Source: Chryseobacterium turcicum
Lineage (GTDB): Bacteria > Bacteroidota > Bacteroidia > Flavobacteriales > Weeksellaceae
Assembly: GCF_021010565.1 (NCBI RefSeq)
Contig: NZ_JAJNAY010000001.1
Span: 310,001 to 374,000, forward strand
DNA: 64,000 nt
Reading direction: 5' to 3'
Shown: positions 7,504 to 18,056 of the stretch, piece after piece
Numbering within the stretch: position 1 is the first letter of the stretch
Layout of the letters: the number at the start of each line of letters is the position of its first letter
Translations under genes and position numbers: made by a program
The notes under the pieces: model-generated
What the model was told of the DNA's origin: nothing
Seen by the model: only the letters and a program-made list of their open reading frames with translations
The model's database searches: none

Positions 7504-8712
7504 TCAGATTGCTTTTTTTGCCTTTTTTCTTCTTCCCCACCAGATTAAAAATCCGGTTACAGGAAGTGAAGCACAAATTAAACTTACAATAAATGCAATG
7601 ATTTTGGTTGGAAGCCCCAAAATAGATCCTACGTGAATATCATAATTGGCGGCAACCGTTTTTTCACCAAAGTTTTTGTCTTCGTGATTGTAAGTATGTA
7701 AAAGTTCACCCGTATTTTCATCAAAAATCAAACTACTGTTTTTGTGATAAGAATAAGAAAGGTGTTTTACAAAAACGGAGAAATTAGGATGCTCATGATC
7801 ATCCATATGTGGATGCCCCAAATCGATTGCAAATCCGTAAGAGTCTGGATATTTTGCTTGAGTGGTAGAAATAACTTTATCTAAAGTAGTTTCGTTTCTA
7901 AGTTCTATCGGAGCTTTGGTTGTGATGTGCGAAAAGTCTGGATACACTGTATTTCCTCCGGAAAAAACAAAATAAATCATCATCTGAACAACAAGGAAGG
8001 CATAAAACAAACCGGTAATCGAAAAGATTAAAGCAAAAATAGAGGCGTAAAAGCCTAAGATATTATGAAGGTCGTAATTCTTCCTTTTCCAGCTTTTTAT
8101 ATTTTTCCATTTGAATGAAAAACGTTGTTTTCTTGCGGCTTTATTTTTTGGCCACCACAAAATAATCCCAGAAATCAACATAATGATGAAGATAATCACG
8201 GGAATTCCGACAACATATTTTCCCCAGTCTTGTTTTAATAAAAAGCTCCAGTGAATAGATTTTACGATTTGAAAGAAGCCCATTTTTTCGTCATAAACCT
8301 TTAAAACTTTTCCGGTGTAAGGGTTTACATATGCAGATTTGTAGATAGGAAATTCATCAAAATAATTCCAGGCTTCAGTGTTGTGCTCATACCACCAGAA
8401 CTGGTAAGACATTTTTTTGTCTATCGGTACATTGACCCAATGAATTTTGTATTTTTCTTTCATCTGCTCATCTACCATTTTTTCTAAAACACGAATCGGC
8501 AGAATCTGTTTTTGTGCAATATTTTGCTCGTTGTGATAGATAACATCTTGACGGGTAAAATTTTCAACCTCATCTTTGAATACAAACAAAGTTCCGGTGA
8601 TGGAAACAATAAATATAATCAGACCGATAGACAAACCAAACCACAAATGCAGTTTACCTGTCCATTTTTTGAAAAGACTCGGTTTCTTTTTAGGGTGGTG
8701 TTTTTTCTTCAT
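7504..8712 (-). CDS. PepSY-associated membrane protein (copy 1)
   Basis: The protein is 402 residues with four membrane segments: LWFGLSIGLIIFIVSITG near 22-40, GIPVIIFIIMLISGIILWW near 170-188, a pair near 220-245, and IVSLICASLPVTGFLIWW near 372-390. Conserved histidines appear in KLHLWFG, SIHWSF, NYDLHNILG and NYDIHVGS, as in PepSY_TM proteins. These are thought to pass electrons to ferric siderophores in the periplasm. It has the same length and clear similarity to the protein at 10872-12080, so it is a duplicate. It lies 45 bases after the receptor gene in the same direction. Confidence 0.85.
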   Translation of the reverse strand: MKKKHHPKKKPSLFKKWTGKLHLWFGLSIGLIIFIVSITGTLFVFKDEVENFTRQDVIYHNEQNIAQKQILPIRVLEKMVDEQMKEKYKIHWVNVPIDKKMSYQFWWYEHNTEAWNYFDEFPIYKSAYVNPYTGKVLKVYDEKMGFFQIVKSIHWSFLLKQDWGKYVVGIPVIIFIIMLISGIILWWPKNKAARKQRFSFKWKNIKSWKRKNYDLHNILGFYASIFALIFSITGLFYAFLVVQMMIYFVFSGGNTVYPDFSHITTKAPIELRNETTLDKVISTTQAKYPDSYGFAIDLGHPHMDDHEHPNFSVFVKHLSYSYHKNSSLIFDENTGELLHTYNHEDKNFGEKTVAANYDIHVGSILGLPTKIIAFIVSLICASLPVTGFLIWWGRRKKAKKAI

Positions 8713-8757
8713 AGAAAATTACAATGTGTAAATTTAAAATACGTTTATTCAAATCAA

Positions 8758-10875
8758 TTAAAATCTATATTCGACCATGAAGGTTCCTCTCATTCCCAAA
8801 GCATTTACAAATTCAGAATCTCTGGCATTCCACCATGCAATTGCAGGCTGATAAGTAGTATTGAATAGGTTTTCTATTCCTAAAGAAAGCTTCCAGTTTT
8901 TATCGATCTCGTAATTTGATTTAAAATTAATAATCGTGTATTCCGGAACTCTTCCTTCGCCATAAGCATACAGACCTGTTTTTGAGTTAGGGCTGAATCT
9001 GTCTTGCTCAAAAGAATGAAGCATATCAAGACCTAAAGAAAGAGATTGGGTAGGTTTTACCTGAACATAGGCCAAAACTTTTGGTGCCGCAATTCTGCTG
9101 TTGTTTACTTTTGCAGAGTAATCACCATCGTCTTTAAGCGAAGTAATCCCTTCTAACCAGCTATAACTTCCACCGAAGTTGATCCATCTTGCAGGTGTAA
9201 AATGTAAGAATCCTTCAACACCATACACCACTTCAGGAGACCTTTGAATCGTAAAAGCTCTGTCTGCACCTTGTACAAAAGACGCTCCCAATTTTGAGGT
9301 ACTTACGTAAGATGTTACTTCATAATTTAACCAATTCGAAATCTGTCCGGTAGCGCCAAATTCATAATTGTTTACAATAATTGGTTTGGCTTCTATTTGG
9401 GCTAGACTGCTTTGTGTAGAGGTTCTTAAAATTCTTCCAATCTCGTTGATAGAGTAAGATTGAGAGAAGCTTCCGAAAAGGTTGATTTGATTGTTAATAT
9501 TATAACGAAGACCAATATTCCCAACCAAGGCATTGTATTTTAAATCTCCTCCGGTTACAAAAATACTTTTAGTGAAGGTTCCGTCACTTTTTACTGAAGA
9601 AAGTGTGTTGAAATCTCCTACATTTACTGTCATATTTTCGTATCTCAAGCCTCCTTTTATCGTTAATTTTTTCAGTAAATCAATTTTTAATAAAAGGAAA
9701 GGTGCGGTATTGATCATATCCATATCCGGTGTCCAGTATCTTCCGTCTTCAAGCTTTTGTACGGTTTTATCGTTGAGTAAATCCAGACCATAGATTACTT
9801 CAGCCTGAGAATTTGTGGCAGACCAAAGTTGGGTATCAAAATTGATTCTGGCGCCCATTTTTTTAGAAATAATATTCGATTGTCCGCCTCCGAAAAAGGT
9901 ATCGCTATACCCGTAAACTGTTCTGAAATCCTGCATATAAGCATTAACATTCAATGCAGTAGAACCCCAAAAAAGATTTTTGTTGTCGTAGTTTATTCTG
10001 TAATTATGATTTCGCGGAGTTCCTTGCGGAGTAGTTTCTAAGCTTTTACCTTCACCTTCACCGATGGTTGGTGTAACGCCGTATTTTCCGGTTTTTATAC
10101 CTAAATTTAAATCAGATTTTGAGGCATAACCCATGTAAGAAACTTCAATTCTTTGGTCATCATTAATATCATAACCCAATTTCAGCAATGCATTGTAATT
10201 ATTCATTTGTGCTGTGCTGTAAGTGGGGCTTAGCAATACGCCATCACCATCTTTTGCATCACCGGTTCTTTCATACGCCAAAGAAGCTACATAATCGAAT
10301 TTTTTGATTTTACCAGATAAAAGCTGGTTTGCTCTGAAGCCTAAAGTTCCACCGTAAGGCTGCCCGGTAATACCGACCTGAGAAATTCCCGATATTTTTT
10401 TATCTGTTTTATTTCTTTTAGTGATATAATTGATGATACCACCATCAGCACCATTTCCGTAGATTGATGAGGCTCCTTTTATAACTTCAATTCTTTCTAT
10501 TGCCGAAGGATCGATAGATTTGATGTCTCTTGCACCGTTTCTAAGCGGAGTAGATTGAGGAATACCGTCTATAAGTACCAAAACCTGTCGACCTCTCAAG
10601 GTTTGCCCCGAATTAGAAGTCTGCCCAGAGCTTGGTCCTAAACTTGGTACGGTATATTGTAGGATATTAGAAATGTCTGAATTAACAGTCAATTGCGACT
10701 GAATCTGTTTTTCGCTAACAATTGTAATAGAGCTAGGTATTTCTTTGATGCTTTCCTTTTTTCGGGAAGCTGTAAGTACCACTTCATCTACATTTTTTAC
10801 TTTTAAACTGTCTTTTTCCTGTGCAAAAACAGCGATTGTGCTAAGGCAAGCTACTGATAAAAGAGCCTTTTTCAT
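8758..10875 (-). CDS. TonB-dependent receptor (siderophore type)
   Basis: The 705-residue outer-membrane receptor has a signal peptide (MKKALLSVACLSTIAVFAQ). A plug domain starts at VDEVVLTASRKKES and includes GRQVLVLIDGIPQ and IERIEVIKGASSIYGNGADGG. A beta barrel follows and ends in the aromatic residue of MVEYRF. Such receptors import ferric siderophores or haem with TonB-ExbBD energy. Its ATG overlaps the stop of the upstream PepSY gene by four bases (ATGA), so the two are translationally coupled. The ligand is not known. Confidence 0.9.
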   Translation of the reverse strand: MKKALLSVACLSTIAVFAQEKDSLKVKNVDEVVLTASRKKESIKEIPSSITIVSEKQIQSQLTVNSDISNILQYTVPSLGPSSGQTSNSGQTLRGRQVLVLIDGIPQSTPLRNGARDIKSIDPSAIERIEVIKGASSIYGNGADGGIINYITKRNKTDKKISGISQVGITGQPYGGTLGFRANQLLSGKIKKFDYVASLAYERTGDAKDGDGVLLSPTYSTAQMNNYNALLKLGYDINDDQRIEVSYMGYASKSDLNLGIKTGKYGVTPTIGEGEGKSLETTPQGTPRNHNYRINYDNKNLFWGSTALNVNAYMQDFRTVYGYSDTFFGGGQSNIISKKMGARINFDTQLWSATNSQAEVIYGLDLLNDKTVQKLEDGRYWTPDMDMINTAPFLLLKIDLLKKLTIKGGLRYENMTVNVGDFNTLSSVKSDGTFTKSIFVTGGDLKYNALVGNIGLRYNINNQINLFGSFSQSYSINEIGRILRTSTQSSLAQIEAKPIIVNNYEFGATGQISNWLNYEVTSYVSTSKLGASFVQGADRAFTIQRSPEVVYGVEGFLHFTPARWINFGGSYSWLEGITSLKDDGDYSAKVNNSRIAAPKVLAYVQVKPTQSLSLGLDMLHSFEQDRFSPNSKTGLYAYGEGRVPEYTIINFKSNYEIDKNWKLSLGIENLFNTTYQPAIAWWNARDSEFVNALGMRGTFMVEYRF

Positions 10876-12080
10876 AATGTTTTCTTTCCTTGTTTTTTAC
10901 GTTTTCCCCACCATACCAAAAAACCGGTTATCGGTAATGAAGTGCAAATTAATCCTGTGATAAACCATAAGATTTTGCCGAAAATCCCGAAATATGATCC
11001 TACATGAATGTCATAATTGGCATTGGCGTATTTCTCAGCATTCGTTAGTTTCTGATGAGGTTTGTTCAATAATAGTTTTCCCGAATATTTATCGTAGAAA
11101 AGTTGGTTTCTTTCGCTATATCTGCCGTCTTGACCATATACAGTAACCGGAATGTTTTCCAGCTCTTTTCCTTTTTTGTTTTTTCCGTTTAATGGAATTC
11201 TGAAACTTGAAGACTGGCTGTATACTTTTTGAGTTTGAAGAATCGTAAGATCAAAAACCGAGTTGTTTTTTGTTAAAAGTGAATCTGGTGATTGTATAGC
11301 CTTTTCTTTTGGAAGTTCTAAGCTACCTGATAATGCAAAATTAAATGAGTTTTTCAGCCAAGGGTAAGCAAAATATAATCCCGAAAGGCTTAATAATAAA
11401 GCAATAAACGAAGCATAAAATCCTAACACATTGTGAAGGTCATAATTTTTGCGTTTCCAGGTTTTTACATTTTTCCAGTCGAATGAAAAACGACCTTTCC
11501 GCATTTTTTTGTTTTTTGGCCACCAAAGAATAATCCCTGTAATAAGCATGATGATAAACAAAACAACCGGAATTCCGACCACATATTTCCCCCAATCTGA
11601 TTTTAAAAGTAAACTCCAGTGGATTGACTTCAAGATAGGGAAGAGGTCATATTTTTCGTTATAAATTCCTAAAATAGTACCGTTGTACTGATTAACATAG
11701 ATGAGTTTATTGATTTTTACTTCATCAAAATAATTCCACGCCTTTTTGTCTTTCTCGTAAAAAGTAAATTTGTAAGATTTGTTTTTATCTAAAGGTATTT
11801 CAACTGCGCTTACCGGATATTTTTCATTGAGTTCCAAAGAAATTTTTTCTTTTAAAACTTCAATAGAAAGAGGTTTTTTATTTTCCGTTTCTGCTTTTAC
11901 ATAAATGGCTTCTTTTCTAAACTGATTCTGAATTTCATCTTTAAAAACATACATCGTTCCCGATAATGAAACAATGAAAACAATGAGGCCTACAGATAAG
12001 CCAAACCATAAGTGTAATTTGGCTGCCCATTTTTTATAGACACTCGGTTTCTTTTTATGATGATGATGCTTTTTTTTCAT
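10872..12080 (-). CDS. PepSY-associated membrane protein (copy 2)
   Basis: The protein is 402 residues, with the same four membrane segments and conserved histidines (KLHLWFG, SIHWSL, NYDLHNVLG, NYDIHVGS) as copy 1. Its N-terminus has a run of lysines and histidines (KKKHHHHKKK). It is the first gene of the three-gene unit PepSY, receptor, PepSY, and is coupled to the receptor by a four-base overlap. The likely role is reduction or handling of the imported iron complex at the inner membrane. The central periplasmic loop differs most between the copies, which suggests they serve different substrates. Confidence 0.85.
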   Translation of the reverse strand: MKKKHHHHKKKPSVYKKWAAKLHLWFGLSVGLIVFIVSLSGTMYVFKDEIQNQFRKEAIYVKAETENKKPLSIEVLKEKISLELNEKYPVSAVEIPLDKNKSYKFTFYEKDKKAWNYFDEVKINKLIYVNQYNGTILGIYNEKYDLFPILKSIHWSLLLKSDWGKYVVGIPVVLFIIMLITGIILWWPKNKKMRKGRFSFDWKNVKTWKRKNYDLHNVLGFYASFIALLLSLSGLYFAYPWLKNSFNFALSGSLELPKEKAIQSPDSLLTKNNSVFDLTILQTQKVYSQSSSFRIPLNGKNKKGKELENIPVTVYGQDGRYSERNQLFYDKYSGKLLLNKPHQKLTNAEKYANANYDIHVGSYFGIFGKILWFITGLICTSLPITGFLVWWGKRKKQGKKTL

Positions 12081-12164
12081 GAAATTTTTAAGAATGCGTA
12101 AATATAAGTCTTTCTGTTTTTATTTAGATTGATTCTATTTAATGCTGATTTTATCTAAATAAAT

Positions 12165-12192
12165 CTGCCAAACTTCACTTGTAGTTTGGCAG
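12165..12192 (-). terminator. Hairpin after the second receptor gene
   Basis: CTGCCAAACT pairs with AGTTTGGCAG across an 8-base loop, 20 bases after the stop of the receptor at 12212. Its T tract is weak (ATTTATTT). Confidence 0.55.
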
Positions 12193-12211
12193 TATTTTAT
12201 GCAATTTTAAA

Positions 12212-14347
12212 TTAGAACTTGTAGTTTAAGCTTAGAGATAAAGTTCTCAATCTCTGAGGGGTTACTGTAGACCATCCAGAGAAATATTTTTTATTAGCAA
12301 TATTATCTAGTTTAAGAATGATGCTGTATCTTTCTTCTGTGTATGAAAGTGAAGAATTCATGATGATATAACTTGGAAGTGGGAATGCTCCCGCATTACC
12401 CCTGTTAAGGGTATAAAATCTACTTGCCGAATTCCCTCCGAAACCGATACCGAAGTTTTTCAGAGAACCGTCTTGTATTTTATATGTTCCCCAGAAGTTG
12501 ATGAGATTTTTGGGCCCTGCATCTTCTGTTCTGTGACCAGGATATCCTTCTTCTCCTTTTACAACATTACTATCATTATAACTGTATCCTGCGATAATAT
12601 TCATTCCCGGAATTGGGCTACCCAAAATACTCACTTCGAAACCTTTGCTGTCAACTTCACCTCCTTGGTTAACATTGGTGCCATTACCCATCACTTTATT
12701 TTTTACATTAATGCTGTAATAACTTGCTGTAATAGAGAATTTATCACCTGCTAAGTTGGCTTTTGTTCCCACTTCCCACTGATTGGCATGCTCAGGTTCA
12801 AAATAACGAAGCTCGTTGCTCAAAACATTTCCAAGATTATCAGTTATCTGTACCGGAGAAGGATCAACATTTTTAAATCCATTCATATAATTTCCGAAAA
12901 TCGATACTTTGTCTGGAATAGGCTGATAAACCAAGCCTAATTTAGGTGAGAAAGTTGTTTTGTCTTTAGAGTCTTCAGTGGCATATGCACTTGCTCTTCC
13001 TGTAAAATGGTCCATTCTTAAACTTAACATTGCTGATAGGTTGGGTAAGATGTTTACCACATCAGAAATATAAGCACTGTATATTTTTGCTTCTGCATGA
13101 CCTATTTCTTGTCCTGCTCCAGCTAATGCATTGTCAACGGCAGATTTGGTTAAAAACTTATCTTTAGTATCACTTTGGGCAACGATATTTACGGTACCAT
13201 AGTCAATCCAGCCAGTTCCTCCTTGAATAAAATCTCTTTGGAAATAATCTAAACCTACGAGTAGTTTATTTTTAACATTTCCTAAGTTGAAAGTGCCTAC
13301 GAAATTTTGCTGAATGCCTGTTGTATTGGTTTCACCTCCTACATCAGAAATGAATCTTGTGAAATCTTTCCCGTTAGATTGATCCCATAGGTATTGATAA
13401 TATCCGTCAGTTTTTGAATTACTTCTTGAGAAAATGGTTTTTGATGTCCATTTATCAGATATTTTATAGTTGGCAGAGGCTTGTAGATTAAAGGTTGTAT
13501 TATTAATCGTTAAATCATCACTGGTATAAGATTTTTTATAATTTTCTTTAAAAACTCCGATTGAATAAAAAGTTAGCGGATTATATCTATTTAAGAAAAG
13601 CATTGGTGCATTAGCAGACTCGCTTTTTTTGATTTCCGTGTTTACATAAAAAGTAAGCTTATCGTTAGCAATAAATTTAATAGAAGGAGCTACATAAAAA
13701 GATTCGCTAAAACCTGCATCTTGAAAAGTATTTTGTTTTTGATAAGCAGCATTTACTCTTGCAAATAAGTTTTTACTAAGCGGTGTATTTACATCGGCTG
13801 TCACTCTGTTTAGACCATAACTTCCGTTAATATAATTTACTTCACCTCCAAAATGATGATATGGTTTTTTGGTGATTACATTAATCAATCCACCATAAGA
13901 AATTACACTTCCTCCATATAATGTTCCAGATGGGCCTTTGATGGCTTCAATGGTTTCAGTTCCGGCAAGATCTAGTGTTCCGTTTGTGAGAGAAGGCATT
14001 CCGTTAGTTAAACTTGGCTGTAACGAAAAGCCTCTCATGGTATAATATTCTCCACCGTCATTTCCTCTTCCTGTAGATTCCCAAAGTCTGGCAATCCCAG
14101 TGACGTTTTTTAAAGCATCATTAAAGTTGGTAACAACCTGCTCTTTAATTACATTCTTATTGACAATATTATAAACCTGGGGATTTTCAATTTCCTTTAA
14201 AGGCATTTTGTTTACCGACTCTCTATCTCGAGTAATGTATCCTTGTACAATGACTTCATCGATTTTATTAGTTTTAACGGTATCTTTTTCTTGTGCAAAA
14301 ATAAATACAGTTGATAATAATGAAGCTGAGATTAATAATTTATTCAT
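12212..14347 (-). CDS. TonB-dependent siderophore receptor (FhuA/FpvA type)
   Basis: The protein is 711 residues with the signal peptide MNKLLISASLLSTVFIFAQ. The TonB-box region is IDEVIVQGYI. The plug contains DALKNVTGIARLWE, YTMRGFSL and ETIEAIKGPSGTLYGG, the classic siderophore-receptor signature. The barrel ends with LSLNYKF. It is separated by a terminator from the PepSY operon that follows in the same direction, so it is probably its own unit, most likely induced by iron starvation. No Fur box could be confirmed by eye. Confidence 0.92.
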   Translation of the reverse strand: MNKLLISASLLSTVFIFAQEKDTVKTNKIDEVIVQGYITRDRESVNKMPLKEIENPQVYNIVNKNVIKEQVVTNFNDALKNVTGIARLWESTGRGNDGGEYYTMRGFSLQPSLTNGMPSLTNGTLDLAGTETIEAIKGPSGTLYGGSVISYGGLINVITKKPYHHFGGEVNYINGSYGLNRVTADVNTPLSKNLFARVNAAYQKQNTFQDAGFSESFYVAPSIKFIANDKLTFYVNTEIKKSESANAPMLFLNRYNPLTFYSIGVFKENYKKSYTSDDLTINNTTFNLQASANYKISDKWTSKTIFSRSNSKTDGYYQYLWDQSNGKDFTRFISDVGGETNTTGIQQNFVGTFNLGNVKNKLLVGLDYFQRDFIQGGTGWIDYGTVNIVAQSDTKDKFLTKSAVDNALAGAGQEIGHAEAKIYSAYISDVVNILPNLSAMLSLRMDHFTGRASAYATEDSKDKTTFSPKLGLVYQPIPDKVSIFGNYMNGFKNVDPSPVQITDNLGNVLSNELRYFEPEHANQWEVGTKANLAGDKFSITASYYSINVKNKVMGNGTNVNQGGEVDSKGFEVSILGSPIPGMNIIAGYSYNDSNVVKGEEGYPGHRTEDAGPKNLINFWGTYKIQDGSLKNFGIGFGGNSASRFYTLNRGNAGAFPLPSYIIMNSSLSYTEERYSIILKLDNIANKKYFSGWSTVTPQRLRTLSLSLNYKF

Positions 14348-14452
14348 TGTAATACCTAAATTTTCTGCAAATATATTCTTTTTAATTATTCTAAATAAAA
14401 GAATGAATTAATATTTATCATATTTTTTAATAAGTATTATTCTATAAATAAC

Positions 14453-14482
14453 AAAAACCCACTTCAAATGAGGTGGGTTTTT
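14453..14482. terminator. Bidirectional terminator beside secA
   Basis: AAAAACCCACTTC and GAGGTGGGTTTTT form a 13-bp stem (one G-T pair) around AAAT, with A and T tracts built into the arms. It follows the secA stop by 21 bases on the minus strand. Confidence 0.85.
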
Positions 14483-14503
14483 GTGAAATCTATAATTTGT
14501 CTC

Positions 14504-17500
14504 TTATGCGGGAATTTCTCCTCTGTATAAGAATGAAATAATTTCTTTATTCATCTTGTCTACCATTTCGCTGAAAAGGTGGAAAGATTCTTGTTTGTAA
14601 ATTACCAATGGATCTTTTTGTTCGTAAACAGCTCCTTGAGAAGATTTTCTCAAATCGTCCATTTCACGAAGGTGAAGTTTCCAGTTTTCATCAATGATTG
14701 ATAAAGTGATATTCTTTTCAAAATCATTAATCAGGCTGTCACATTGTGAATCGTAAGCTTCTTTTAAATCGGTAACGATTGTTAACGTTTTTACACCATC
14801 GGTGAAAGGAACCTGAATCATTTTAAACATAGAACCTTGATTTTGATATACATTCTCAATAATTGGGAACGATTTTTCTTTCAACAAGTTCAGTTTCATA
14901 TTATAATCATCCTGAGCTGCTTTGAATAGAATATTGGTAAGTTCCGGAATTTGTTTTGATTTAAAATCATTTTCAGAAACCGGAGATTCCATCGTGAAGT
15001 TTTTAATGATTTCAAATTCAAAATCTTTGTAGTTTCCTGTTGCTTTAGCTTTGGTTACAATAGAATTTGAAACATCAAAAATCATATTCGTAATGTCATA
15101 CTTCAAGTGATCTCCGAACAATGCGTTCTTTCTTCTTTTGTAGATTACGTCACGCTGCTTATTCATTACATCATCGTATTCCAAAAGTCTTTTTCTTGTT
15201 CCGAAGTTGTTTTCTTCTACTTTTTTCTGAGCTCTTTCGATAGATTTAGAAATCATAGAATGCTGAATTACTTCCCCATCTTTATGACCCATTCTGTCCA
15301 TCATTTTAGCGATTCTTTCAGAACCGAATAAACGCATCAAGTTGTCTTCCAAAGAAACGTAAAACTGCGAACTTCCAGGGTCTCCCTGACGTCCCGCTCT
15401 ACCTCTCAACTGTCTGTCAACACGTCTAGAGTCGTGTCTTTCTGTTCCGATAATTGCTAAACCTCCCGCTTCTTTTACTTCTTTAGAAAGCTTAATGTCG
15501 GTACCACGACCTGCCATGTTGGTTGCAATAGTTACAACGCCTGGCTGACCGGCTCCGGCAACGATTTCTGCTTCTTTTTTGTGAAGTTTTGCATTCAACA
15601 CCTGGTGTGGAATTTTTCTTAACTGAAGCGCTTTTGAAAGTAATTGTGAAATTTCAACAGAAGTTGTACCCACCAATACCGGTCTTCCCGCTGAGGTTAG
15701 TCTTTCAATTTCTTCAATTACAGCGTTATATTTTTCTCTGTTGGTTTTGAAAACCAAATCTTGTTTGTCATCTCTTTGAATCGGACGGTTGGTAGGAATT
15801 ACCACTACGTCTAATTTATAAATCTGCCAAAGTTCTCCAGCTTCAGTTTCTGCTGTACCCGTCATCCCCGCAAGTTTGTTGTACATACGGAAATAGTTCT
15901 GAAGAGTAACCGTTGCAAAAGTCTGCGTTGCCGCCTCAATTTTTACGTTTTCTTTCGCTTCAATTGCCTGGTGTAAACCGTCAGAATAACGACGACCTTC
16001 CATAATACGGCCAGTTTGCTCATCCACGATTTTTACCTCTCCATCGATTACCACATACTCGTCATCTTTTTCAAATAAGGTATAGGCTTTCAATAATTGG
16101 CTCATAGTGTGAACGCGCTCAGACTTTTCAGCAAATTCAGCAAATAATCTTTCTTTCGCTTCAAATTCTTCTTCTTTAGATAAATTTTTAGCTTCTACTT
16201 CTGCAATTTCAGTTCCGATATCTGGAAGAACGAAAAAGTTAGCATCAGAGTTTCCTTGAGACATGTAGTCTACACCTTTGTCTGTAAGGTCAACCTGATT
16301 GTTCTTTTCTTCAATTACGAAGTATAAATCTTTATCTACAATCGGCATCTCACGGTTGTTGTCAGCCATGTATTGAGCTTCTGTTTTTTGAAGCAATGCA
16401 CGGTTTCCACTTTCCGATAAGAATTTAATTAATTGTCTGTTTTTTGGCAAACCTCTGTAAGCCTGAAGTAATTTGAATCCTCCTTCTTTAGTGTTTCCTG
16501 CAGCGATTAATTTTTTAGCTTCATTAAAAATAGCAGAAACAGTTTTTTTCTGTACTTCAACAATTCTATCAATAGAAGGCTTTAAAATATCAAATTCTTG
16601 TCTGTCTCCTTGAGGAACAGGTCCCGAAATGATTAATGGTGTTCTTGCATCATCTACCAATACAGAGTCTACCTCATCCACAATCGCGAAGTTTAGTTCT
16701 CTCTGTACCAATTCTGTAGGCGAAGTTACCATGTTGTCTCTCAGGTAATCGAAACCAAATTCGTTGTTGGTTCCATAAGTAACATCTGAGTTGTATGCTT
16801 TTCTTCTTCCGTCAGAATTCGGTTGGTGATTATCAATACAGTCGATAGACATTCCGTGGAATTGGTACAATGGTCCCATCCAAGCCGAGTCTCTTTTCGC
16901 AAGATAGTCATTCACCGTTACTACGTGAACACCTCTTTCAGGAAGTGCATTTAAGTAAATAGGAAGTGTTCCTACCAAAGTTTTACCTTCACCGGTTGCC
17001 ATCTCAGCAATTTTTCCGCTGTGAAGAATTACACCACCAATAAACTGCGTATCGTAATGCACCATATCCCAAACTACGGGCGTTCCGGCTGCATTCCATG
17101 AGTTTTTCCAAACTGCCTGATTTCCTTGTATTTCAACAAAATCTTTTCCAGCAGCGGCTAATTGCTTATCCCAATCTGTTGCGGTTACACGAATTTCTCC
17201 GTTTTGAGCCCATCTTCTTGATGTTTCTTTAATCAAGGCGAAAGCTTCCGGAAGAACTTGCAAAAGAACTTTTTCTTCAATTTCGTAAGAATCTTTTTTC
17301 AAAGCTTCTATTTTAGAAAAAAGCGCTTCTTTCTCATCAACATTGGTAGCGTTTTTTATTTGCTCTTTAATTTGTTCTATCTGCGCTGTGATACTGCTTG
17401 TCGCTTCTTTAATTTTTGATTTAAATTCAGCGGTTTTATCTCTCAAACCATCATCAGATAATTCTCCAACGCTTGGCTCAACAGCTTTGATTTTTGTTAC

Positions 17501-17578
17501 AACTTTTTTTACTTCCTTTAGGTCCTGCGCTTTTTTGTCTCCCAAAAACCCTTTAAGAACTTTATTTAAAAAACTCAT
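14504..17578 (-). CDS. secA: Preprotein translocase ATPase SecA
   Basis: SecA drives proteins through SecYEG. The chosen ATG at 17578 starts [10 protein letters not shown], the usual N-terminus, giving 1024 residues. Helicase motifs are clear: ATGEGKT (Walker A, about residue 197), [13 protein letters not shown] (Walker B), [21 protein letters not shown] and [18 protein letters not shown]. Like other Bacteroidota forms it is longer than the E. coli protein because of inserts in the first half. The C-terminus ends at FLYRGEIPA without the cysteine-rich zinc tail (CPCGSGKKYKHC type) found in many SecA proteins. Confidence 0.97.
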   Translation of the reverse strand: MSFLNKVLKGFLGDKKAQDLKEVKKVVTKIKAVEPSVGELSDDGLRDKTAEFKSKIKEATSSITAQIEQIKEQIKNATNVDEKEALFSKIEALKKDSYEIEEKVLLQVLPEAFALIKETSRRWAQNGEIRVTATDWDKQLAAAGKDFVEIQGNQAVWKNSWNAAGTPVVWDMVHYDTQFIGGVILHSGKIAEMATGEGKTLVGTLPIYLNALPERGVHVVTVNDYLAKRDSAWMGPLYQFHGMSIDCIDNHQPNSDGRRKAYNSDVTYGTNNEFGFDYLRDNMVTSPTELVQRELNFAIVDEVDSVLVDDARTPLIISGPVPQGDRQEFDILKPSIDRIVEVQKKTVSAIFNEAKKLIAAGNTKEGGFKLLQAYRGLPKNRQLIKFLSESGNRALLQKTEAQYMADNNREMPIVDKDLYFVIEEKNNQVDLTDKGVDYMSQGNSDANFFVLPDIGTEIAEVEAKNLSKEEEFEAKERLFAEFAEKSERVHTMSQLLKAYTLFEKDDEYVVIDGEVKIVDEQTGRIMEGRRYSDGLHQAIEAKENVKIEAATQTFATVTLQNYFRMYNKLAGMTGTAETEAGELWQIYKLDVVVIPTNRPIQRDDKQDLVFKTNREKYNAVIEEIERLTSAGRPVLVGTTSVEISQLLSKALQLRKIPHQVLNAKLHKKEAEIVAGAGQPGVVTIATNMAGRGTDIKLSKEVKEAGGLAIIGTERHDSRRVDRQLRGRAGRQGDPGSSQFYVSLEDNLMRLFGSERIAKMMDRMGHKDGEVIQHSMISKSIERAQKKVEENNFGTRKRLLEYDDVMNKQRDVIYKRRKNALFGDHLKYDITNMIFDVSNSIVTKAKATGNYKDFEFEIIKNFTMESPVSENDFKSKQIPELTNILFKAAQDDYNMKLNLLKEKSFPIIENVYQNQGSMFKMIQVPFTDGVKTLTIVTDLKEAYDSQCDSLINDFEKNITLSIIDENWKLHLREMDDLRKSSQGAVYEQKDPLVIYKQESFHLFSEMVDKMNKEIISFLYRGEIPA

Positions 17579-17695
17579 AGAATTTGATTTAAGCTCAAAG
17601 CTTATTGCTTTAAGCATATTAAAATTACACGCTTTGGTGTGTGTTATATATTTAAAAAAGCTTTAAGTATACTACCTAAAGCTCAATGCTTTTCA

Positions 17696-17917
17696 TTAAT
17701 ATTCGTCTTCGTTCCAAAGATAATCTTCATCTGTTGGATAGTCGCTCCATATTTCGTCGATAGCATCATAAATCTCTCCTTCATCTTCAATTGCCTGAAG
17801 GTTTTCTACCACTTCCATTGGTGCACCAGTTCTGATTGCGTAATCAATCAATTCGGCCTTTGTCATCGGCCAAGGTGCGTCGCTTAAATATGAAGCTAAT
17901 TCTAATGTCCAGTACAT
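17696..17917 (-). CDS. DUF2795 family small protein
   Basis: The 73-residue acidic protein has the pattern YWTLELASYLSDAPWPMTK, then AELIDYAIRTGAP and VVENLQAIEDEGEIY, matching the DUF2795 family seen widely in Bacteroidota. The function is unknown. It lies upstream of secA on the same strand with a gap of 117 bases. Confidence 0.85.
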   Translation of the reverse strand: MYWTLELASYLSDAPWPMTKAELIDYAIRTGAPMEVVENLQAIEDEGEIYDAIDEIWSDYPTDEDYLWNEDEY

Positions 17918-18056
17918 AATTTATTATTTTTTGCAAAAGTATAAAAATAGGTTATATTATAAACTTTTTTTATGACTTGATTTTCAATTCTTTTGTTAAT
18001 TTTTATCTATATTTTACTACAAATGCCTGTATACTTGCAATCGCAGTAGATTGATG

